64,000 nt of DNA from JASLDZ01 sp038226305. GTDB lineage: Bacteria; Pseudomonadota; Alphaproteobacteria; Caulobacterales; Caulobacteraceae. Each line of letters starts with the position of its first letter. Position 1 is the first letter of the stretch. This document shows positions 8,368-17,725 of this stretch, piece by piece. The notes beneath the pieces are model-generated. The model ran no database searches, was not told where the DNA came from, and saw nothing but the letters and a program-made list of their open reading frames with translations. The stretch lies in the NCBI GenBank assembly GCA_038226305.1, contig JBBRQN010000013.1, forward strand, positions 1 through 64,000, in the 5' to 3' direction. Both the position numbers and the translations under genes were made by a program.

Positions 8368-9095
8368 GCCCGCCGCCCGACGCAGTGGAGGCGCAGCGGG
8401 AGCGGGCGGCCGACCGCCTCGCCCGCCCGGAAGCCTGGCTTGAGGCCACCGGCCAGACCTACGCCGTGCGCCGGGGAGAGGACCGGCGCCGCACGCCCCT
8501 GATGAGCCTGGGGCCAGAGGTGTTCGAAGCGCTGACGGTCGATCCCGGCCTCTCGCCCCGGGCCGCCGGAGGCTGGCGGCTGGCCCGCCGCGCGACCGTC
8601 GCCCCCCTGCCGCCCGCCCCGCCTCCCGGCCGACCGGGGGTGATCGAGGGCGAGCGGTCGGTCATCGAGGCCGACGGCACGTTCACGACCCGCCGCGTCA
8701 ACCTCGGCGAAGGGGCCCTCGGCTGGCTGGCCGCCCGCCGGGACGCGCAGGGACGACCCTGGCTGGACGTCCGCGCCCTGGCCGCCGCCGAACGCCTGCG
8801 CGCCGATCACGAGGCCGGCGGCATCGTCGGGCGCCTCACCATGAGCTGGGACGCCGGACCCCGCGGCGGCGGCGGCGAGCGGCTGGAGCCGGCCGAGCGC
8901 GCCCGCGCCGCCAAGGCCCGGCTGAGCGCGGCGCTGGGGGTGCTCTCAGGCCGGCAGCAGTCTGTGGCGGAACGGATCGTGCTCCTCGACCATCCCCTGC
9001 AGGCGGTGGAGCGGCATCTGGGCCTGCGCCGCCGCACCGCGCGCGACGTGCTCAAGGCGGCGCTGGAGGCCCTGGCGGCGCACTACCGCCTCTAG
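8364..9095 (+). CDS. DUF6456 domain protein
   Basis: A 243-residue protein with the DUF6456 pattern: ALGWLAARRD, then AAAERLRADHEAGGIVGRLT and NWDA-like SWDAGPRG, followed by helices ending in a helix-turn-helix-like segment, ERHLGLRRRTARDVLKAALE. A DNA-binding role is plausible given the C-terminal segment and its coupling to the DnaA-domain-IV-like gene, but unproven. It starts at GTG 8364 inside the stop of the previous gene and ends in a CTAG shared with the convergent sufE-type gene. Confidence 0.75.
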   Translation: MSPPPDAVEAQRERAADRLARPEAWLEATGQTYAVRRGEDRRRTPLMSLGPEVFEALTVDPGLSPRAAGGWRLARRATVAPLPPAPPPGRPGVIEGERSVIEADGTFTTRRVNLGEGALGWLAARRDAQGRPWLDVRALAAAERLRADHEAGGIVGRLTMSWDAGPRGGGGERLEPAERARAAKARLSAALGVLSGRQQSVAERIVLLDHPLQAVERHLGLRRRTARDVLKAALEALAAHYRL

Positions 9096-9514
9096 GTCGC
9101 GGCGGCGTCCCGCTGGATGCGCTTCACCATGGCGGCCAGCCCGTTGGAGCGCTGCACGGAGAGCGCCTGCTCCAGCCCCAGGCTCGCGAGGCCCGCCTGG
9201 GCGTCGAAGGCGGCGATCTCGGCAGGCGTGCGGCCGGAGTAGAGCTGCAGCGTCAGGGCCACGAGGCCGCGCACGATGTGAGCGTCGGAGTCGCCGCGGA
9301 AGGCCAGGCGTCCGTCCGCCGCGGGTTCTGTGACGAGCCACACCTGGCTGGCGCAGCCGCGCACCTTGTTCTCGTCCGAGCGCTCGGCATCGCTCAGTGG
9401 CGCCAGCGTCTTGCCGAGGTCGATCAGGTGCCGGTAGCGCTCCTCCCAGTCGCCCAGAAGGTCGAAGGTGTCGCGCAGTTCGGCGAGTTCGGCGTCGATC
9501 GTGGGAGCGGGCAT
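9092..9514 (-). CDS. sufE: SufE-type cysteine desulfurase activator
   Basis: A 140-residue SufE family protein, which accepts persulfide sulfur from the SufS cysteine desulfurase for Fe-S cluster assembly. The acceptor is Cys54 in NKVRGCASQVWL, preceded by the family N-terminus LLGDWEERYRHLIDLGK. Length is normal. No other suf gene is present in the window. It shares its last four bases (CTAG) with the convergent DUF6456 gene. Start is the ATG of MPAPTIDAEL. Confidence 0.93.
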   Translation of the reverse strand: MPAPTIDAELAELRDTFDLLGDWEERYRHLIDLGKTLAPLSDAERSDENKVRGCASQVWLVTEPAADGRLAFRGDSDAHIVRGLVALTLQLYSGRTPAEIAAFDAQAGLASLGLEQALSVQRSNGLAAMVKRIQRDAAAT

Positions 9515-9559
9515 GGGCGCGACTTAGAGGGCCGCGACCGCAGGCTCAAGCCGCGCCGG

Positions 9560-10378
9560 TCAGGCGGCGGGCAGGCGCACGCAGGCGGTCAGGCCGCGCC
9601 CGGGGGCGCTGTGCAGGCGCAGGTCGCCGCCCATGCCCTTGCAGAGGAGCTTCACCACCGTGAGGCCGAGCCCGGCCCCGTCCATCGCCCGCAGGCTGGA
9701 CTGCTCCCCGTGGTCGAAGGGGCGCAGGAGGCGGCGCAGGTCGTCCGCGCTGACGCCGGGGCCCTGGTCCTCCACCTCGATCCGCACGGTCGAGCCGACC
9801 CGACCCGCGGACAACCGCACCGACGCGCTCACGGGGGACATGGCCACCGCCTGCGCCAGGAGGGTCGTGAGGATGGTGTGCAGCCCCCGCCCGTCGGCCA
9901 GGAGGCTGAGGGCGCCGGGGGCGATCTCGCCCAGGATAGTGATGCCCCGGGCGGCCGCGGCTTCGGCCACCGTCTTGCCCGCGTCGGCGAAGGCGACCTC
10001 CGTCAGCTCGGGCCGGGGGTCGAGGTCGGCCGCCCCCGCTTCCAGCCGGGCGATCTCGAGGACGAGGTTCACCAGCTTGAGCAGCTTCAGCCCGCTGTCG
10101 CGCACCACCTGGGCGTGATCGCGATAGCGCGTGTCGCCGATGGGGCCGTGCAGTTCGTGGGTGATGATCTCGGAGAAGCCGATGATCGCGTTCAGAGGCG
10201 TGCGCAGCTCGTGCGAGGCGGCGCGCAGGAAGCCCCGCCGGGCGTCGTCCACGGCCCGGCGCCGCAGCTCCGACACGGGTCGCGCTTCGACCGTGGCAGG
10301 CACGGCCTGCGGGCGGTTGTGCGCGCCGGGTGGCGACGGCTCGGCATCGATTCGGGCGAGGGCGGCGGGGGGTGGCAT
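9560..10378 (-). CDS. cytosolic histidine kinase with degenerate N box
   Basis: A 272-residue histidine kinase without TM or sensor domain. The HisKA dimerisation domain has the phospho-acceptor His56 in SHELRTPLNAIIGFSEI; the ATPase domain retains EDQGPGVS (G1) and GAGLGLTVV (G2). The N box reads LLAQAVAMSP where active kinases have NLxxNAxKF, so the Mg-ATP-binding Asn is replaced by Gln. It may be a phosphatase or scaffold rather than a kinase. The HisKA helices resemble PleC/DivJ-type proteins. It is divergent from a second, complete histidine kinase, with 243 bp between them that hold no gene I can support. Confidence 0.85.
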   Translation of the reverse strand: MPPPAALARIDAEPSPPGAHNRPQAVPATVEARPVSELRRRAVDDARRGFLRAASHELRTPLNAIIGFSEIITHELHGPIGDTRYRDHAQVVRDSGLKLLKLVNLVLEIARLEAGAADLDPRPELTEVAFADAGKTVAEAAAARGITILGEIAPGALSLLADGRGLHTILTTLLAQAVAMSPVSASVRLSAGRVGSTVRIEVEDQGPGVSADDLRRLLRPFDHGEQSSLRAMDGAGLGLTVVKLLCKGMGGDLRLHSAPGRGLTACVRLPAA

Positions 10379-10621
10379 GCAGGGCTCGTTCTGAGGCCTG
10401 CGGATATGGGCACGGCGCCGCTTACCATCCGGTTTCCAAGCCAGACACCGGCCCTAGCCATCGAATATCGTGGCGGGGTGCGGCACGGTTCGCCCAGCGA
10501 TTGCAACGGCTCGCGGCGGGGCGAAGACCGTGCCTATCTGGCTCGATCCGAACCTGTCCGCGCCTCCCCGGCTCGCACGCACCTTGCACCCCTGGCTCCA
10601 ACCGGCATCCTGACCGCACCC

Positions 10622-12192
<1,571 letters not shown>

Positions 12193-12196
<4 letters not shown>

Positions 12197-13044
12197 CGGC
12201 CCACCGACAGGAAGGCGACGCCGGCGGCGAAGTCGCCCACCTCCACCGTGGTGGCCAGGGTGCGCTCGCCAGAGGGAGTGGAGAAGGCCCACTCCAGCCG
12301 CATCTGCTCACGGGGGTCGAGGCGCGACAGGGCTTCGGTGGCCTCGACGGGGAAGCGCGTCATCCCCGCGTCCGAAAGGCCTGGGGGGTTCAGGCTCTTG
12401 GGTGCCGGGGCGCGGCTGGCGGCCAGGAAGCGGATCACCGCATCGGGCGGCGCGATGGCTCCACCGTTGAGATAGGGCTCCGGCGCCTTCACCGGGTCGC
12501 GCATCACAAGGCGCACGGCGAAAGCCTGGCTGAGCGAGGGGGTCGTGGCCAGCGCCAGGCCGCGCCCGCCGTCGGTGGTCAGCCCCAGAACGGCGGGCCC
12601 GCCGCCGGCCTTGAGGGGCGTCTCCAAAAGCCAGCGCGGCTCCTTGGGTCGATCATTGCGCCGGGCCGACCAGCGGGACTGCACGCCCGGAAAGTCCATC
12701 CCTGAGAGCTTGGACCAGCCGTCGAAGGCGGCCCGCACCCGCCCCGCCGCCTTGCGCAGGTCGGGAGAGGTGCAGGGCGTGGACTCCGCCTTGATGCGGG
12801 CGCGGGTGGCCACGCCGTCCATCGTGGGGGCGTCCGCCCCGGCGCGCAGGGCCGCCCCCCGCGCCTGCCGGGCCGAGGCCGCCAGGGCGTTCTGAACGGG
12901 AAGCGGGAAATAGCGGCACAGCTCCCCCGCCCGCGCCATCAGCGTGCGTTCGTAGTAGAGGTCGGCCGGAGCGCCGGCCGCCGCCACGCCGGGGGCGGCC
13001 ACGGCTGCGAAGGCGAGGGCGGGGATGAGGAGGCGTCGAAGCAT
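12193..13044 (-). CDS. secreted protein of unknown function
   Basis: A 283-residue protein with a clear Sec signal peptide (MLRRLLIPALAFAAVAAPGV, cleavage expected after the AAAGA stretch), so periplasmic or exported. No domain is recognised. Visible features are one Cys near residue 43 (ELCRYFPLP) and a second in ESTPCTSPD, possibly a disulfide, and a mostly beta C-terminal half. It ends in a CTAG shared with the histidine kinase and is divergent from the DUF1491 gene. Confidence 0.7.
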
Positions 13045-13095
13045 GAGGCGGACGCTGCCCTCATCGCCTTGCCTTTCCGTGAACGAGGAGCCGCC

Positions 13096-13431
13096 GTGCC
13101 GTCGCAGCTGACCACCGAGTTCTGGGTCTCAGCCCTCATCCGCCGCGCGACCGTGGGCGGGGCCAATGCCGTGGTGGCCCGCAAGGGCGACCCCACCGCC
13201 GGGGCCGTGCTGGTGAAGCTCTACGACCCGGTGACCCGCACCGCCCGCCTCTACGCAGAGGCGCTTGGCGGTGCGGAAGGTGAGCGGCGCTGGATGCAGC
13301 CCCACCCCGACGCCCCCGAACCCGACCTCGACGCCTACGCCGAACGCCAGATCCGCTACGACCCCGACCTGTGGGTGGTTGAGATCGAAGACCGCCACGG
13401 CCGCCACTTCCTGACCGAGCCGGTGGAGTAG
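13096..13431 (+). CDS. DUF1491 family protein
   Basis: A 111-residue cytosolic protein of the DUF1491 family, an alphaproteobacterial family without known function. Typical segments are TEFWVSALIRR near the N-terminus, ARKGDPTAGAVLVKLYD and RQIRYDPDLWVVEIED. I chose the GTG at 13096 because GAGGAG lies 6 bases upstream and the family begins here; a TTG 27 bases upstream is less likely. Confidence 0.82.
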   Translation: MPSQLTTEFWVSALIRRATVGGANAVVARKGDPTAGAVLVKLYDPVTRTARLYAEALGGAEGERRWMQPHPDAPEPDLDAYAERQIRYDPDLWVVEIEDRHGRHFLTEPVE

Positions 13432-13505
13432 ATCGGGGGCCGGCAACCCCCGGTTAACCCCCCTTCGCAACCGGGCTGAAAGCGCGAGGGGGTAGTGTCC
13501 CCCTC

Positions 13506-13883
13506 ATGTTGTTCCTGCTTAACGATGCCCTGATCACCCTGGATGGCAAGGACGCCCCGCCCCTGGACGCCGGGCGGTTCCGCGCGCTCAGCCTGCCGTT
13601 CTTGCTCAAGCTCGGCGCCGAGATGTTCGCCGAGGAGCCCTTGATGCACCAGACCAACCCCGAACGGGCGAAGCGCCTGGCGACGCTCATCAAGTCCAAG
13701 AGCCCTCAGGTGAACGCCGCCCTGTTCGTGGCTCCGGCGAAGAACTGCCCGGTGGATCAGGTGATCAGCCGGGTGGCCGAGGTGTCGATGGAAGTCATGG
13801 GCGCCCTGCACAACCGCGCCAAGGCAGGAGAGCTCAACCCCGTCACCGCGGACCGCGAAGTCTGGCGGCGGATGGCGGCCTAA
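13506..13883 (+). CDS. conserved-looking hypothetical protein
   Basis: A 125-residue protein with a hydrophobic N-terminal block (LPFLLKLGAEMFAEEPLMHQ) but no TM helix long enough to be convincing. No family is recognised. GC-rich third positions and a clean ATG start support coding. It is followed by a GC-rich hairpin and then convergent dnaN. Confidence 0.6.
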   Translation: MLFLLNDALITLDGKDAPPLDAGRFRALSLPFLLKLGAEMFAEEPLMHQTNPERAKRLATLIKSKSPQVNAALFVAPAKNCPVDQVISRVAEVSMEVMGALHNRAKAGELNPVTADREVWRRMAA

Positions 13884-13893
13884 GTTTCAGGTT

Positions 13894-13912
13894 TCCCCCG
13901 TGCAACGGGGGA
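13894..13912. terminator. GC-rich hairpin between the hypothetical gene and dnaN
   Basis: tcccccgt-gca-acggggga forms a perfect 8-bp stem between two convergent genes. There is no T-run, so it may be a bidirectional terminator or a small dispersed palindrome; its core is shared with the hairpin at 15765-15800. Confidence 0.5.
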
Positions 13913-13926
13913 GGCCTTGAACGCGA

Positions 13927-15060
13927 TCAGACCCGCAGCGGCATCAGCACGTACTGCACGCCGCGGTCGGCGGGATCGAGCACCAGCGTCGGGCTGGCGG
14001 GGTCGGCGAAGCGGAGTTCGGCGGTGTCGCCCGTGATCTGGCCGCACACGTCGAGCAGGTAGCGAGCGTTGAAGCCGATCTCGAAGCTGTCGCCGTCGTA
14101 GTCGATCTCGACCTCTTCGGTGGCCTGCCCGGCCTCCATGTTGCGCACGGTCAGGGTGAGCTTGCCCGGCTCGATGGCGAGCTTCACCGAGCGGCTCTTC
14201 TCCGCCGAGATGGTGGCCACCCGGTCCACCGCCTGGGCGAACATGGCGGTGTCGATCAGGACGATCTTCTGGTTGTCCTTCGGGATCACCCGAACGTAGT
14301 CGGGGAAGGAGCCGTCGATCACCTTCGAGGTGAGCGCCGCACCGCGACCGGCAGCGGTGGTGAACTCCAGCTTCACCTTGGCCTGGCTGATCTGCAGCTG
14401 AACGCTCTCGCCCGCGTCATCCAGCAGGCGCCGGGCCTCGGCGATGGTCTTGCGCGGCACGATCACGCCGGGAAGGCCCAGGGCGCCTTCGGGGGCGGGC
14501 ATCTCGGCGAGGGCCAGGCGGTGGCCGTCGGTGGCCACGGCGCGGAGCTTGGCTTCGCCCCCCTCCATCACCGTGTGGAGGTAGAGGCCGTTCAGGTAGT
14601 AGCGGGTTTCCTCGGTGGAGATGGCGAAGCGGGTCTTGTCGATCAGGCGGATCAGGTCGTCGGTCCCCACGGTCAGGCGCGGGCCCAGCCCCTCGGCGTT
14701 CATCACCGGGAAGTCACCGTGCGGCAGCACCGGCAGGTTGAATTTCGAGCGCCCGGCCGTCACCGACAGGCGCGGATCCTCGCCCTGGTACTTCAGCTCG
14801 ACCTCGGCCCCGTCCGGCAGCTTGCGCACGATTTCATACAGGGTGTGGGCGGGGGCGGTGATCTGGCCGGCACCGCTCACCTTGGCGTCGGTCTCGTCCA
14901 CGATCTCCATGTCGAGGTCGGTGGCGGAGAACGACACGGTCTCGCCATCGGCCGAGAGCAGCACGTTGGACAGGATGGGGATGGTGTTGCGGCGCTCCAC
15001 CACGCTTTGCACATGGCCCAGCGCCTTCATCAGCGCGGCCCGCTCCATCGTGAGCTTCAT
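13927..15060 (-). CDS. dnaN: DNA polymerase III beta sliding clamp
   Basis: The clamp subunit that encircles DNA and tethers polymerase III. The 377-residue length is close to the alphaproteobacterial norm and three clamp folds are visible: MKLTMERAALMKALGHVQSV, then FNLPVLPHGDFP, FAISTEETRYYLNGLYLH, ATDGHRLALAEMP, and the terminal hydrophobic-pocket tail VQYVLMPLRV. dnaA, recF and gyrB are not adjacent, as in Caulobacter where these genes are dispersed. Start is the ATG of MKLTMER. Confidence 0.98.
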   Translation of the reverse strand: MKLTMERAALMKALGHVQSVVERRNTIPILSNVLLSADGETVSFSATDLDMEIVDETDAKVSGAGQITAPAHTLYEIVRKLPDGAEVELKYQGEDPRLSVTAGRSKFNLPVLPHGDFPVMNAEGLGPRLTVGTDDLIRLIDKTRFAISTEETRYYLNGLYLHTVMEGGEAKLRAVATDGHRLALAEMPAPEGALGLPGVIVPRKTIAEARRLLDDAGESVQLQISQAKVKLEFTTAAGRGAALTSKVIDGSFPDYVRVIPKDNQKIVLIDTAMFAQAVDRVATISAEKSRSVKLAIEPGKLTLTVRNMEAGQATEEVEIDYDGDSFEIGFNARYLLDVCGQITGDTAELRFADPASPTLVLDPADRGVQYVLMPLRV

Positions 15061-15184
15061 TGAGGTCGTCCGGTCTCTTCAGGGCGTCCGCGAGGCGAAG
15101 ACTCGAGCGCGGGTCGCGGGGGGGCTTGGGCTTGGACGCCGGAGATTAGCGTAAGCGCGCGCGGTTGGAAGCGGCTCTTGCAGT

Positions 15185-15718
15185 TCAGACGTGCGGCGTG
15201 CGCGCCATCGAGCTGGCGAGCACGATCGTCCACGCCAGTCCCGACGCCAGGGCGGCCGCCGCGCCGACGCTGAGCGGGATGCGCAGGCGGCGATACCAGG
15301 TGGGCAGGTCGGTGGAGGCGGCGTCGGCCACGGCGGTCAGCGCCACCAGGAGCATGAGCCCGCCATAACGCGTCACGGTGGGGATGGGGGCCACGACGAG
15401 CAACCACGCCATCACCTGCGGCACGGTGGAGAGCGCCAGCATCTGCGGCCGGGTGCCCTCCCCCCGCGCCATCTCGGCCCCCCAGCGCACTCCGCCGAGG
15501 AAGGAGACGATGGTGGCCGCATAGGCGAGGAGCGCTACGGGCGCGATGAACACGAGCTGCCCGAACCGCTGCGGCCCGGCCCACAGGGCGCCCCCGGCCA
15601 GGAAGAACGGGATCAGCCCGGCCATCCCCAGCACCCAGCCCGCGCGGGCACCCCCGTCAGAGGTCGGGCTATGGCTGGAGAGGGGAGCGGTCGGGCGGGG
15701 CTGAGGCTTCAGAGGCAT
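15185..15718 (-). CDS. DUF3429 family membrane protein
   Basis: A 177-residue inner-membrane protein with five hydrophobic helices, starting GWVLGMAGLIPFFLAGGALW and including the family motif FLGGVRWGAEMA between helices two and three. DUF3429 proteins have no known function. It lies between dnaN and the hairpin after sciP; being on the same strand as both, it could be part of a dnaN transcript. Start is the ATG at 15716-15718. Confidence 0.83.
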   Translation of the reverse strand: MPLKPQPRPTAPLSSHSPTSDGGARAGWVLGMAGLIPFFLAGGALWAGPQRFGQLVFIAPVALLAYAATIVSFLGGVRWGAEMARGEGTRPQMLALSTVPQVMAWLLVVAPIPTVTRYGGLMLLVALTAVADAASTDLPTWYRRLRIPLSVGAAAALASGLAWTIVLASSMARTPHV

Positions 15719-15764
15719 GAGGCCTTAAAGCACGAAAGCCGCCGCGGGGGTCCGCGACCGCACC

Positions 15765-15800
15765 TCAAAAGCCTCCCCCGCGAACGGGGGAGGCTTTTGA
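15765..15800 (-). terminator. perfect 16-bp stem hairpin downstream of sciP
   Basis: tcaaaagcctcccccg, a 4-base loop cgaa, then the exact inverse complement. The stem ends with TTTTGA on either strand, so it can act as an intrinsic terminator for sciP, whose stop is only 4 bases upstream. Confidence 0.8.
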
Positions 15801-15804
15801 GAGA

Positions 15805-16089
15805 TCAGCCGCGGTACTGCTGGATGCGGGTGGTGCGCAGGCCGGCGAGGCCGTGCTGCTCGATCGCGGCCTGCCAGGCGCCGAACTCTTCCGAGGTCAG
15901 CGAATAGCGCCCGCAGGCGTCCTCGAGGCTCATGAGGCCGCCGCGCACGGCGGCGACCACTTCGGCCTTGCGACGGATCACCCAGCGACGGGTGTTCGAC
16001 GGCGGCAGGTCTTCGAGGGTGAGGGGGATCCCGGTGGGGCCGATCACGTACTTCTCGCCTCTGCTGTTCAGACGGTGGGGCTGGAACAT
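15805..16089 (-). CDS. sciP: SciP, CtrA-inhibiting small regulator
   Basis: A 94-residue helix-turn-helix protein (DUF1153 family) matching Caulobacter SciP, which binds CtrA/DNA and blocks CtrA-activated transcription in G1 cells. The conserved start MFQPHRLNSRGEKYVIGP and the core RRWVIRRKAEVVAAVRGG, followed by the trihelical AxxRYxLTxEEFxxW segment and ending in RTTRIQQYRG, are all present. The upstream region holds a three-part CtrA-like half-site array, fitting the known CtrA-SciP feedback. A strong hairpin follows the stop. Confidence 0.95.
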   Translation of the reverse strand: MFQPHRLNSRGEKYVIGPTGIPLTLEDLPPSNTRRWVIRRKAEVVAAVRGGLMSLEDACGRYSLTSEEFGAWQAAIEQHGLAGLRTTRIQQYRG

Positions 16090-16157
16090 GGGAGGAAACG
16101 CCTCTTTGCTCGGATACTAACGAGCCTCAAGGTACCCCCATCCGTATAACATCGGCT

Positions 16158-16183
16158 TAAATGTGACAGTAAACCGATGGTAA
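16158..16183 (-). promoter_or_regulatory. triple CtrA-like half-site array upstream of sciP
   Basis: Read on the minus strand: TTAC, 7 bases, TTAC, 7 bases, TTTA. The CtrA consensus is TTAA-N7-TTAA; here three near-consensus half-sites repeat every 11 bp. The array lies 69 bp before the sciP start. In Caulobacter sciP is CtrA-activated, so this is a plausible operator, although no half-site is perfect. Confidence 0.5.
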
Positions 16184-16191
16184 AACTCAGT

Positions 16192-16206
16192 GTATCATTA
16201 TGATAC
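16192..16206. repeat. AT-rich palindrome GTATCAT-T-ATGATAC
   Basis: A perfect 7-bp inverted repeat around a single T, inside an AT-rich pocket (about 16135-16262) between the flgE stop and sciP in an otherwise very GC-rich region. It may be a dimeric regulator operator or part of the flgE 3' end. Confidence 0.45.
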
Positions 16207-16261
16207 GAAGTGATGACTGACTCATTAATCTCAAGACTAATAACAGTCGGCCGCTAGCTAT

Positions 16262-17671
16262 TTAGCGCTTGATGTCGATAAGCTCCTGCAACATCTGGTC
16301 TGCAGTGGTGATTATCTTGGATGACGCCGAGTATGCGCGCTGGGTGGTGATCAGACCGGTGAATTCCGACGACAGATCGACAGTCGAAGCCTCGAGCGCG
16401 GCCGAGGTGATGCCACCCGCGCCACCGGAACCGGGGGTCTTCAGGTTGTAGGCGCCGCTCTCGATGGTCACGCGGTAGGCGTCACCGGTGACCGAGCGCA
16501 GTCCGTCGGGGTTGAGGAAGGTGGCGGTGGCCACCTGGGCGATCTGGCGGGTGACACCGTTGTCGTAGGAGGCGGTGACAAAGCCCTGGTCGTCGATGCT
16601 GATGCCGTCGAGGTTGCCGAACGAGGTGCCGTTGGTTGTGATGGAGGACACCACCGACTTGGACGAGAACTGGCTGAGCCCCCCGGGAGACTTGGCGAGC
16701 TCGAGGCGGATGTCCTGGCCGGAGATGCCCAGGCCGTCGGCCCAGTGGATCGCCCCGGTGGAGCCCGAGGCCCCGAACGTGAGCGTGGGATCGGTGGAGC
16801 TGGCGAACAGTCCGCTGGTCGATGCCAGCGAGCCGTCGCTGTTGAAGGTGACCGTGCCCGACGAGATCAGGCCGTTGGCGGTGTTCACCGACGAGGCCGG
16901 CACGGCGGCGATCTCGGCGTACCAGGTGTTGGGCGTCGACGCCTTGAGGAAGCTCAGCTGCAGGGTTCGCTGGCCGCCCTTGGAGTCCGAGACCGGGATC
17001 TGCAGGCTGTAGTCCGGCTTCACCCCCGTGCCCGCCGTCGCGTCGTAGGACGACAGGTTGTTGGTGGAGGCGTCGTAGGCGCCCACGCCGGGGGGCGTCG
17101 CCGCCGCGGCGGTGGCGGCGGCCGAAACCGCCTGCCCCGCATTCAGGTTGGCGTTCACCGATGCCCGGGTCGTGGGCTGGGCCGACCCACCGGAGCTCGA
17201 CACGTTGATCGTCGAAAGCTTGGTGAGGTCCGAGGGGTCTGTGGCGATCACGCCGTTGGCGTCTGCGGCCCAGCCTTGAAGGTAGAGCCCCGCCGAGTTC
17301 TTCAGATAGCCCGCATTGTCCGGCGTGAAGGAGCCCGCACGGGTGAAGCTGCGAACATCGGTGGAGGTGAGATCGGTAGGCTTCTCGGTGGTGACGAAGA
17401 AGCCGGGGCCGGAGATCGCGAGATCGGTCTTCGAGGTGCTCTGCTGGATGTCGCCCTGTTCGCTCAGCAGGTTGCGGGTGGTGGCGTAGACGCCGCCGCT
17501 TCCGGTGCTCACCGAATAGCTGCTGGCCGTGATCACGTCATGAAAGTCTGTATAGGCCCGCTTGTAGCCGATGGTGTTCACGTTGGCGATGTTGGTGGAG
17601 ATCGAGGACAGGGCCGTCGAATTGGCTCGCAGTCCTGAAATTCCGGCGAGAAGCGCTGTGTTGATGGACAT
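16262..17671 (-). CDS. flgE: flagellar hook protein
   Basis: Hook subunit, exported by the flagellar type III system and polymerised on the rod. The 469-residue protein has the canonical N-terminal D0 segment (SINTALLAGISGLRANSTAL, then NIANVNTIGYKR) and C-terminal helix (LITTQRAYSASSKIITTADQ) that form the hook core; the middle is variable and Ser/Thr/Gly rich. It follows flgD by 54 bp in the fliK-flgD-flgE order, the likely unit of the sigma-54 promoter before fliK. Confidence 0.96.
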   Translation of the reverse strand: MSINTALLAGISGLRANSTALSSISTNIANVNTIGYKRAYTDFHDVITASSYSVSTGSGGVYATTRNLLSEQGDIQQSTSKTDLAISGPGFFVTTEKPTDLTSTDVRSFTRAGSFTPDNAGYLKNSAGLYLQGWAADANGVIATDPSDLTKLSTINVSSSGGSAQPTTRASVNANLNAGQAVSAAATAAAATPPGVGAYDASTNNLSSYDATAGTGVKPDYSLQIPVSDSKGGQRTLQLSFLKASTPNTWYAEIAAVPASSVNTANGLISSGTVTFNSDGSLASTSGLFASSTDPTLTFGASGSTGAIHWADGLGISGQDIRLELAKSPGGLSQFSSKSVVSSITTNGTSFGNLDGISIDDQGFVTASYDNGVTRQIAQVATATFLNPDGLRSVTGDAYRVTIESGAYNLKTPGSGGAGGITSAALEASTVDLSSEFTGLITTQRAYSASSKIITTADQMLQELIDIKR

Positions 17672-17725
17672 GATGTATCCCTCGAACTGAAAGGTGCAGG
17701 TGAAAGAGGCGGTGCGCGCAGGCCC

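Noticed and set aside
9278..10621. Upstream extension of the membrane histidine kinase frame
   Set aside because: It lies antisense to sufE and the first histidine kinase, with Arg/Gln/His-rich composition typical of GC-rich shadows; the real start is near 10622.
13927..15184. Replication origin near dnaN
   Set aside because: No dnaA, no cluster of DnaA boxes and no AT-rich unwinding region; in Caulobacterales dnaN is not at the origin.
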